Positions 55,280 through 64,000 of a DNA stretch of 64,000 nt are shown in pieces. Under the pieces are notes generated by a model. The model saw only the letters and a program-made list of their open reading frames with translations, did not search any database and was not told the origin of the DNA. Source of the stretch: Caenorhabditis remanei (taxonomy: Eukaryota; Nematoda; Chromadorea; Rhabditida; Rhabditidae); contig NC_071330.1 in the NCBI RefSeq assembly GCF_010183535.1, positions 1,249,217 through 1,313,216 on the forward strand, written 5' to 3'. The stretch's first letter is position 1. Each line of letters starts with the position of its first letter. The position numbers and the translations under genes were made by a program.

Positions 55280-56577
55280 TATGCGGTGGCCACGACGGAA
55301 TGCAAATTTTCGCCACCGTCGAACGTCTCGACACAGAAACTCTCCAATGGGAACGTGCTCCATCGATGATTCAACAGAGATGTCGTTTCGGTGCGGCCAC
55401 TTTCAAAGGGAAGATCTACGTGGCCGGTGGATACGATGGCACTTCTTTCCTGAAATCTGTCGAGGTCTTCGATCCGAACGAAGGCAAATGGACACCAGTC
55501 TCAGCGATGAATATGCGGAGGAGTCGAGTCTCTCTTGTCGTTACGAATGAGGGATTATTCGCGGTTGCTGGGTAAGAGCGAGGGGTAACTACATGGCGCG
55601 TCATAAAGATAGGACACCCCCACTTTTCGCGTCTTTTTTCTAGAAAATGTGCGATTTTTTGATCGAAAACTGCTTAAAGTGCTCTAATTAGTCCTATTTT
55701 GAATGTTTTCACAAAAATTATTCCTAGAAACTTGTTCGAAAAAACTCGGAAATCGATTTTCAGACTCCGAAACACCAATAAATTTCCAATATTTCTGTAT
55801 CTGAGATATCAAATCACACCTTGAAAATTAATATGTTAAACTTTGAAATGTCTTCAAAGTGACTGATATCTTTTTTCATGATAAAATTCGAAAAAAGTGA
55901 AAAATAAATGGAAAATTGGAAAATCGCATTTTTTCGAGTTTTTTCGAACAAGTTTCTAGGAATAATTTTTGTGAAAACATTCAAAATAGGACTAATTAAA
56001 GCACTTTAAGTAGTTTTCGATCAAAAAAAGCCACTTTTCCTAGAAAAAAGACTCGCAAAGTATGGCTTTTTGGGGGTGTCCTATCTTTATGACGCGGCCT
56101 CAAAAGTGACTTTTGAGCACAGAGCTGCTCAAAGTTGCTCAATCTAAACGATAATTTGTCTCATAGGGTTTTTGGGGTCGCTGAATCGAACTGTACTCAC
56201 CGATTTTTGATAGCTTCTCAGGATTTTTCAGAACGACAAATTTTAGAGGGTGTCCTATCTTTATGACGCGCACTGTATATATATATATATATACCTTTTT
56301 TATTTGATAGCGTTTCAAAGCAATATGATTTTTTTTCAAATTAAACATTTCAACTGTCTTTTGTCTAGAAAACACGCTCCACCAAAATAACTCAGCAGAG
56401 TCCAATAAAGCGCACTTTCATCGTTTCCTCTTTTCCAGATTCGACGGTGAAAACAATCTGTGTAGTATGGAACAATACGATGACGTAACCGATCAATGGA
56501 CAGTCACCACACCGCTGACGTGTCATGAAGGCGGAGTCGGTGTCGGTGTCATCCCAATGCCTCCTCATATGCTATGA
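55280..56577 (+). CDS. Kelch-repeat protein, C-terminal exons only (KLHL18-like)
   Basis: Exons 55280-55571 and 56439-56577 join in frame (GG|A glycine codon at the junction). They encode about two and a half kelch blades: CGGHDG...LDTETLQWERAPSM, VAGGYDGTSFLKSVEVFDP..W, and VAGFDGENNLCSMEQYD..W, ending TCHEGGVGVGVIP. That ending is characteristic of KLHL18-type Cul3 adaptors. The first exon begins with a TTTTCCAG acceptor in the middle of a codon, so it needs upstream exons with BTB, BACK and the first blades. I find none in the 5 kb to the left. It may be a gene with a very long intron or a 3' remnant split by rearrangement. Confidence 0.75.
55593..56105. mobile_element. Palindromic element with CGCGTCATAAAGATAGGACACC ends
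   Basis: GGCGCGTCATAAAGATAGGACACCC begins the left arm and its mirror GGGTGTCCTATCTTTATGACGCG ends the right arm. Arms of about 175 bp also share TTTTTTCTAGAAAA, CTAATTAGTCCTATTTTGAA and TTCCTAGAAACTTGTTCGAA. A third copy of the terminal 24 bp at 56250-56273 precedes a (TA)n run. It lies in the kelch intron. Confidence 0.8.
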
Positions 56578-57262
56578 TAATTTTCTATTTTTTATAATTT
56601 TGTCACTTTATCAGCAAACACGCTCTAGCGTATTTCCCACATATGTATTGTACATTCCCATTGCAAACGCACTCCACCGATAAACACGTTGGAGCGCATT
56701 TTATCACATTTTCCCTTTGTATATTTACCCTTCCAAAAATATAGCATTTTATTATTAATTAATTAATTAATCAATTCAATTATTTACAGTCAATTCTTAA
56801 TAATTTTATGAGTATCCGTGTAATAGGTAGATGAATGGTGGCCGAGGAGTATCCTAGGCCACTACCTCAATAGTCTCGACCGTCTAAACGAATTGACAGC
56901 ATCGTTACACGGACGACGACACCACTCCAACTGTTTCGTATGAGAATTGTGACGGAGACCGTACGAACACGAGAGGAACACACGGCAACACTCATTCAGG
57001 GGACATTTGAATCCTGTTCGGCGGATTTTTGTGTCACATTGATTTTTGATAATCAAACAACGTTTCAAGTTTGCAATATTAATAAATTGGAAAAGAAAGG
57101 TTTATATAGAAGAAAAATTGGAAAAAAAACATTTTTTTTGGTACAATAAAAAACTGAAAGTGAAATTGTTTGAGTAGTTGGCGCCAGGTATTGGATGTTT
57201 GAGAAAAAACTAAAAGACATTATTTTTGTGTAGGGAAGGGAGAGGGGATTATCGATATAAAT
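56578..57262. other. Spacer between convergent kelch and myosin genes
   Basis: CGCTCTA/CGCTCCA motifs at 56620-56700, a TTAATTAATTAATTAATC run, and a Cys-rich open stretch on the minus strand (57068-56862: FKCPLNECCRVFLSCSYG, then CRRPC) with no ATG or clear acceptor. Not annotated as a gene. Confidence 0.4.
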
Positions 57263-60200
57263 TTATTCAGAATCACTATCCGGATCCTCGACATAGACTC
57301 TTGGGAGTGGTTGTTTGCTGATGGCACGACGGTGGTCGAGGATACGAAGAGCATCGGTTTCAAGGGTGGCAGACTGGAAGAAAATGTACATGTCAGCAAA
57401 TGCGCTCTATCGCAAATTCGATAAAACACGTTGTACAAATCGGTCATTTTAAGGAAACCGCGCTCTATTGCATAGCTCAATTTCTGTTTGCAAATGCGCT
57501 CTACCGCTCAACACGTTTTTAGAACTTCAGGTTGGAATGTACTGTACTGGTGCAAGTGCGCTCTATAGCAAAGTTTCGTGAAAATCAGTTACATCGCACA
57601 ATTAGACGTAAAACTCGCTCTACTGTACGCCCATGAGAAAACGCGCTCTGCTGTGTAAACCGGTAATTTCTCACAGCTGCAAATGCGCTCTATCGCTCAC
57701 AATGTTTTTTTGCGCTTCATGTCGGAATGTACTAGGTTGCAATTTCGCTCTTCTGCACTTTTCATCATCTGTAATCACATGGGAGTCGCTCTACCCTTTG
57801 CAAACGCGCCCTATTGTACATTCTAAGAATTTGAAGAAGATGGGACCTACCGCACTGATCATATGGAAATTCGCTCTACCGCACAAAAACCTGTTTTACT
57901 CTATGGCACTCCATAGTGAAAATACGCTCTACCCAATATATTAATCACTTTGCTAATTCGTTGCAAACTCGCTCTATCGCACTACTTGAATGCTCCAGCG
58001 CACTTTTTGACTTTCTTATGAAAACGCGCTCCACCGCACTGCCAAAATGAAAAAAAAATTTGCACTGACCTGTTGACTCAAGTTTCTCAAATTATTGACG
58101 GTGGCATACTGCATGCTACACAAATCCGAGATATACGCCTCATGATTCAAATTTCTCTTCTGTAGATCACGTCTCAACATGGACACCTCCTCAGCCCTGA
58201 CTTTGTTAATATGTGCCTCGGCGGTGAGTTGTCCACTCGCTTCGGCCATTTGCTCGGTGAGCTGATCGAATTCGGTGCGGAGTTCGTTGAATTGTCTCTC
58301 CGCCTTCATACGGAGTTTACGTTCTTCCAGAAGGTCCTCCTCGAGCTCTTCGATTCGAGAGATACAGCGACGGAGCATCGCTTGGAGCTTTGAGATTAGA
58401 TTGGCGTCTCCTTGGGCCTTCAGTTTGAGTTCTCCGATTTCAGATTCGCGTCTGGAATTGAGAGAATTAAAAAAAACAGGAAAAATTGGGATTTTAGGCC
58501 ACGTCCCTCCAAGATGACCTAGTTTTCCGGTTGTAGCCCAGGGCCTAACATTCTCAATCTGGCTTTTTAGGTCACAATTTCCCAAATTGAGGTTTCTATT
58601 CCATCGACCATAATTTGACGAAAATAAGTTGTGGCCTAACTTTCTTCAGATCACTTTTCTAGGCCACAATTTTTTTTTGATGTTTGCCGTGGCCTAGTTT
58701 CACATTTGAGGATTCTAGTCCTCCCACCTTATTCTGACGAAAATAAGTTGCGGCCTAACTTTCTCAATCTAGGTTTCTAGGCCACAAGTTTTTAATGATG
58801 ACCGTGGCCTAGCTTCCCAACTTGAGGTTTCTAGGCCAGGATTTTACAACACTTGAATTAGGCAACCTTTGTTAAAGAAGCTTCGTGGCTTAACTTTCTC
58901 AATCTGGGTTTCTAGGCCACAACTTTTTTGATTATGGCCGTGGCATAGTTACCCAATTTGAGATTTCTGGGCCAGCATCTCTGCGCTACTCGATTCTTCA
59001 AGGTTTGGGTCATATCCTAACTTTCTCCAGTGGAATTTTCTAGGCCACTTGTTTTTTTGTTCATAGCCACTGCCTAGACTCCCAATTTGAGGTTTATTTA
59101 AGGTTGGCCTAGTTTTCCGGTAAGAGCTTTCTAGGCCAGGAAGTTTATAACTTCTGTAATAGCTCGTTTACGATAAGGTTGTGCCATGGCCAAACTTTCT
59201 CAATTTGGTTTTCTAGGCCACAATTTTCCAAATTGAGGTTTCCAGTTCATCAATCCTATTTTGACGAAAATCAGTTGTGGCCTAACTTTCTTCAGATCAC
59301 TTTTCTAGGCCACACTTTCTTTATGATTGCCGTGGCCTAGCTTTCCAATTTGGGGTCTCTAGGCCACCATTTGGAAACAGGCAGACTCTACGTATCTGTC
59401 ATCATGGCCTAGCTTTCCCAAATGAATTTTCTAGACCAGGTTTCCAATTCAAGTGTAAATGAGTCTTGGCCTAACTTTTTCAAGACCTAAGAACCGTGGC
59501 CTAATTTTCCCCCACCCAGTGAATGTTAGTCCCCCTCCCCTCCCCCCCCCTACTCACCTCTTACAATCCACATCATTATCGTGTTTCTCCTTAAGCGCCA
59601 AAGTCAGCTGAGTCTGAGTGGCCTTCAGTTGAGCCTCCAATTTTTTGTTGTCTATAAAATAAGAATGATGGCCTAGGGGTTTTCTCTTCCAGCTTACGCT
59701 TGACATGTTCATTGTTAGCTCTCTTCTCGGCAGCCAACTTATCATCCATCGCATCCAGGTCCTCGACGAGTTTCTTCTTTTGCTCCTCGGCACGCTCTGC
59801 CTTGTTCTTGAGAGCAGCGACCTCATCGACGAGTTCCGCGTTCATTTGTTCCTGAAAAGGTGGACATTGGGAGATACAGACAGACAGTTAAGTACAGTAA
59901 CCCCAAATCCCTAGCTATCTTTAGAACGGTGCCACGACGTCAGTTTCTGACATTTTGCTCCGAGCCTCGGTGGGTAGATCAAACAGAATGAGAGCTATAT
60001 TTTCGTAGTTGACAACTTTTTGATAGCCCCAGTGGATAAGGAGATACGCGCTGTCAAAGTCTGGAGAGACGCAGAGAAGCGAGAGTGTCGAGCTGTCGGC
60101 GTTTCCTCCCTCCTTCTCAACTTCCACCACGCTTATCTCAAGAACGGGCGGTGCTATTGAAAAAATTTAAACTGATAAAATAATCTGCATGAAATTCTAC

Positions 60201-62067
60201 ACATTTTTCTACTTGACAACTTTTTTCTGCATACCCTCCCTGGAGGATTATAACTGCTCAAAGCATCTTCAGCTTTAACCATCTATAACTTTCTAGGGAG
60301 CATCCGTACAAAAAAGTTGTCAACTAATAAATTGTGTAGAATTTTATGCTCTACATTTTGACAATTTTTAGTTTTTGAATAGTACCGCCCGTTCGTTAGA
60401 TAATTGCGTTTGAACGTCGCGAGAGAGGGTGAGATCGCAGACAGTCAGACACTCTTGCTTCTCTGCGTCTCTCTGCTAACTTTAACAGCGTGTATCTCGT
60501 AAGGCTTAAGAGATATCAGGAAGCTGTCAACTGCAAAAATGGAGGACTAGGTTTGATCTACACAATGATTATGAATTTGGACAATCCAGACACACAGACA
60601 TGCTCACCTGAGCCTTCCTCTGGACGGACAACTTCTCATAATCGGTCTGCATCGACGCGATTTGATCCTTCAACTTCTCGGTCTGAGTTTTATGATTATT
60701 CGCCTCGTTTTCAGCCTCCATCTGCATTCGTCTCTCCTTCTCATCCCACTCTTTTCGCTCCTTCTCTCTCAACTTCTCCAACTCGGCCGCCTTTTTCGCA
60801 TTCTCGTAGTTCGACTCGGACTCGGATTTCAGATTTCTGTTGAGCTCCTCGATCTCTTTGTTACGCTTGTCGAGAAGCATACGGTCACGTTCCAAAGCAG
60901 CTTTGGTCTCCTCGTATTGCTCGATTTTGGCTCTGAAAAAAAAAGAAGGGATTTCGTGGGAAAATTGAGATCCCGTCTTGGTGTCCGAAAAAATTCCACT
61001 ACCACTATAAAGTACAAACCTAGACCTCCATTTTTGTAGTTTACAGATTTTGGATATCTCTTAAGCCTTACGAGATACGCGCTGTCAAAGTTAGGAGAGA
61101 CGCAGAGAAGCGAGAGTGTCTGACTGTCTGCGCTCTCTCACTCTCACTCTTTCACCTGGCGTCCTTTAAACGCGTTTATCTCACCAACGGGCGGTGCTAT
61201 CAAAAAATTACAAATTGCAAAAATAATCAGCATAATATTCCCCGCATTTTGTTAGTTGACAACTTTTATTCATGGGTGGTCCCTAGTGAGTTATAGCCAA
61301 TTGAAAGAAATTTTTCTTCAAAAGGCTGTAGCTGGTTAGGAAGGAGTTGTACATAAAAGTTGTCAACTAGAAAAATGTGGGAAATTTTACGCTGATTATT
61401 TTGCTTGTTTAAACTTTTTTGATAGTACCGCCCGTTCGTGAGATAAACAGGTTTAAATGGCTGGAAGTGAGAGAGAGCAGACAGTGAGACACTCTAGCTA
61501 CTCTGCGACACACTCCACTTTGACAGCGCGTATCTCCTTAGTCTTTGAAGATATCAAAAAGTTGTCAACTACAAAAATGAAGGTCCAGGGTAGCACTATA
61601 CACACGCAAAAAATTGGAGCCCAGGGTTACTGAAAGACAGTGTGACGGGATTTCAAGTATAGCCGATTTAAATTTGTGAGAACATCGACGTACCTCAACT
61701 CATCCGCATATTTCTTTCTCGCCTCCTCCTCTCTCTTATGGTTCTCCTCCAACTCCTTGCATTTCTTCTCGAGTGCTTCGATTTCGGCGTTCGACTTCAT
61801 TCCCTTCAGCATCGGCTTCAGACGAGAGAACAGACGGTACCACGGCCAGGAGCTGCAAGAAAGAATTGGAAGTTTTTAAGGTTCTGTCGGTGTGTCGGTG
61901 TGTCCAGATGTCCAAGTAATATTTCAATCCTGATATCTGTCTGTGTTTGGTGTGTCCTGATGTCCAGAAGTCAAACTTTTCAAAAAACAAGCAAAATTTC
62001 AGAATCTGTTTAATGCCTGTTTGTGTATGCAGATGTCCGGATGTCCGGATGTCAGTCTGTCTGTCCC

Positions 62068-62105
<38 letters not shown>

Positions 62106-64000
62106 CCGATGTCTGTCTATCTGTGCATCCGGATGTCCCCCCCCCCTTCCACACATACCGTAATTTAATCCAGGCTCTCACGTTCTCCTGTATAATCGGA
62201 TAGGCGTCTTCGCGATCGAGGCGTCGTTTGTACTCGACCTGAAATTTCAAAACATACGTAGATCAAAAATTTCAGCAATCCAAAAAATCAATAAGAGGGG
62301 GATTGTGTCAAGAGTGTAGGTGGGGGGATTTCCATTGCGCGTAGAAATTTTTCGAAAGATAGAGAGAGGGAGAGAGAGAAACCGTGCAAACACACACACA
62401 TATCAAGGGAGTGCGAGAGAGTATAGTGATAGGGGGAGACGCAGAGTATAGCCACTTGGCACAAAGGCGATAAAAAACTAAACGGGAGGAAGTGGAAGGA
62501 GTTTTGGAAAGGGATGAGAGCCATTTGGGGACGATGAATGGTTATAAGGGTTATTAGGTATTACTAGGCGGTGGGGTGTCAAATATTCAAATTTTTTTAG
62601 ATGTACTTATAGAAAAAGTATCGCTCTATGTTTTTGTAGTTGACCACTTTTTGATATCTTCAAAGGCTAAGGAGATACGCGCTGTCAAAGTTGAGAGAGA
62701 CGCAGAGAAGCGAGAGTGTCTAGCTGTCGGCGCCTCCTCCCTCTCCCAACTTCAAACGCGCGTATCTCACCAACGGGAGGCGCTATCAAAAAAATTTAAA
62801 CTGATAAAATAATCAACATAAAATTCTACACATTTTGTTAATTCGCAACTTTTTTGTTCAAAGTTTCTCTAGGGAGTTATAGAGCGTTAAAGTTGAAGGT
62901 GCTTCAACACGCTATAACTCTCAAATGACAGCTTGTACAAAAAAGTTGCCAACTAGCAAAATGTGTAGAATTTTACGCTCTACATTTTCAATGTTTAAAG
63001 TTTTTTGATAGCACCTTCCGTTCAAGAGATAACTGTGTTTGAAGTTGAGAGATGGAGAGGGAAAGAGAGCGCAGACAGTCAGACACTCTCGCTTCTCTGC
63101 GTCTCTTTTAACTTTGACAAACAAAATATGCCATGATTATACTCATTCAAACCGTGTCAACGTGCTGATTTTAAATATAGTAGATTCATGACACGCGCTT
63201 CAAAACAGACAAAGTTACAGTAGTTTTCGTGTTTTCGTGGCGAGACCCAAAATATCAAAATTTCCCAAATAGTGTCATGATTATATTCATTCAAACCGTC
63301 TTGTCACGCTGATTCCGAATATATAAATTTCAGATCATTCTTATCAAAATTGACTGAGTTACGGTGGTTTTTGTGTTTTCGTGGCGAGACCCAAATTTTT
63401 TTTAATTCCAAAATACTTCAAGATTATACTTATTCAAACCGATTTGTTATGCTGATTCCAAATCTTAAATTATCTCAGCGCTCGGTTGAAAACTTTGAGA
63501 GCTACGGTAGTTTTTTTGAATTCACTTTTTTTTTCGAAAATTTTCAAAAATTACTAACTCTATCAATTTTCAACATTTTCAAGCGTTTTTAGTCTCAAAA
63601 TTCTCCAAATTTTTTCCACTATCAGTAAACATGCTCCACTGCACAATTCCCTTGCCTACCTGAGCAAGATAATGTCGAACGGAACACTGGAACTTGAGGA
63701 TCACCGCAGACAGCGCCTCGTCACGCAGTTCTTCCAGACGAGCCAGCATACCGGCTCTGAAGAACACCTGAAAATTCAAAATGGGGGACTAGGAAAAAGC
63801 TAGGCCACCACACCAACCTTCGTGGTTCCAACTTTGAAAGTGTCCACATTCAACTGATTACTCTTGCTCAACTTGCGCAGCATTGCCTTCGATGCCTAAA
63901 CTTTCTTTTTTTGTCATTAGAGCGCACTTGCATCTACCAACCTTTGCGGCGTCTTTCTCCGCTGCTTCATCAGCTGCCAGAATAGCATAACGGAAACGGA
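57263..64000 (-). CDS. Myosin heavy chain, converter to C-terminus (short tail), 5'-partial
   Basis: Minus-strand exons 63942-64000 (continuing past the edge), 63818-63895, 63660-63767, 62159-62238, 61694-61852, 60608-60932, 59698-59851, 59558-59651, 58070-58451 and 57263-57373 join in frame. Landmarks are RYAILAADE and FKVGTTKVFFRAGMLARLEELRDE (converter/lever), an IQ-like FQCSVRHYLAQ, and NVRAWIKLRSWPWYRLFSRLKPML (the proline kink at the head-rod junction). A heptad coiled coil with RIEELEEDLLEERKLRMKAE and LTEQMAEASGQLTAEAHINK follows. It is class II-like, but the rod is only about 410 residues instead of about 1,100 and ends in an acidic VEDPDSDSE. It may be an actin motor of unknown role; such a tail should dimerise but probably not build thick filaments. 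Confidence 0.9.
57380..58060. repeat. CAAATGCGCTCTACCGC motif cluster in last myosin intron
   Basis: About 16 copies of AAAYGCGCTCTAYYGC at 30-60-bp spacing, nearly all in the same orientation, with unrelated sequence between (57400, 57460, 57490, 57555, 57610, 57640, 57685, 57745, 57785, 57800, 57870, 57925, 57965, 58020). Confidence 0.8.
58480..59530. repeat. TAGGCCAC...GTGGCCTA minisatellite in myosin intron
   Basis: Around 15 imperfect units of 60-80 bp built from GTGGCCTAACTTTCTCAATC and TTTCTAGGCCACAA. Because the unit contains both GGCCTA and TAGGCC, each copy can fold on itself. It fills intron 58452-59557. Confidence 0.85.
59980..63130. repeat. Hairpin repeat family in myosin introns
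   Basis: CGCAGACAGTCAGACACTC / GCTTCTCTGCGTCTC cores near 60065, 60438, 61098, 61477, 62700 and 63069, with AGTTGACAACTTTT and CGCCCGTTCGTGAGATA flanks in opposing orientation. They fill introns 59852-60607, 60933-61693 and 62239-63659. Most pair as two inverted cores about 370 bp apart, forming large palindromes. Confidence 0.85.
62050..62135. repeat. (TCTG)n microsatellite with GGATGTCC flanks
   Basis: About nine TCTG units (62077-62102) inside a longer TGTCTGTCC region. GATGTCCGGATGTCC lies on the left and CATCCGGATGTCCCCCCCC on the right, adjoining the myosin splice donor at 62158. Confidence 0.9.
63130..63520. repeat. ~140-bp tandem repeat, three copies, in myosin intron
   Basis: Units share GATTATACTCATTCAAACCG, GCTGATTYYRAATAT, a GTTACRGTRGTTTT block and TTTTCGTGGCGAGACCCAAA. 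The GGCGAGACCC word also occurs in the 19660-20230 repeats (as GTGGGACCC/GGTGAGACCC). Confidence 0.75.

Noticed and set aside
62050..62135. CRISPR-like array of TCTG and GGATGTCC repeats
   Set aside because: Simple microsatellite without unique spacers of uniform length; the organism is a eukaryote. No CRISPR array exists anywhere in the window.

Overview
The window is nuclear DNA from a Caenorhabditis-type nematode. Genes have many short introns ending in TTTTCAG or TTTCCAG. Several start codons sit a few bases after a trans-splice-like acceptor. Intergenic and intronic DNA is AT-rich and packed with palindromic elements and short dispersed motifs. The block bli-5, cope-1, exo-1 plus the TRAF gene trf-1 matches a gene group that I recall lying together on C. 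elegans chromosome III (cosmid F45G2). That synteny is from memory and was not checked.

Layout. 1-5.7 kb (+): two copies of an MLL5/SETD5-type SET-domain exon, either one gene or a tandem pair, separated by three copies of a palindromic element. 6.2 kb: tRNA-Pro. 6.3-9.2 kb (-): a six-exon F-box gene. 9.2-20.3 kb: about 11 kb with no convincing gene, made of hairpin repeats, GC-rich short motifs and a 1.16-kb palindrome. 20.3-22.0 kb (+): glucosamine-6-phosphate isomerase. 22.7-23.9 kb (+): secreted Mig-18-like protein. 24.0-27.7 kb (-): TRAF homolog. Four tRNA-derived SINE-like copies and one reversed tRNA-like sequence lie between 22.1 and 24.6 kb. 28.1 kb: second tRNA-Pro. 28.2 kb (-): Skp1-like gene. 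29.6 kb (+): U6 snRNA. 30.8-34.4 kb (+): bli-5. 34.7-37.0 kb (-): epsilon-COP. 37.2-44.7 kb (-): exonuclease 1.

The region from 41.3 to 50.0 kb is an inverted duplication of the 5' half of exo-1. Its arms flank a LINE reverse-transcriptase relic, an F-box B gene and a TIR element. Further right are a chimeric two-module Skp1-like gene with two Skp1-like relics (51.5-54.1 kb, -), the last two exons of a KLHL18-like kelch gene (55.3-56.6 kb, +), and the C-terminal half of a short-tailed class II-type myosin heavy chain (57.3 kb to the window end, -).

The conserved housekeeping genes have intact frames across every exon that I joined. The accessory content is mainly ubiquitin-ligase parts (two F-box genes, four Skp1-like loci, a kelch fragment), which sit next to duplications and mobile DNA. 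Exon boundaries were read by eye from GT..AG signals, reading-frame continuity and family similarity; no search or transcript data were used.
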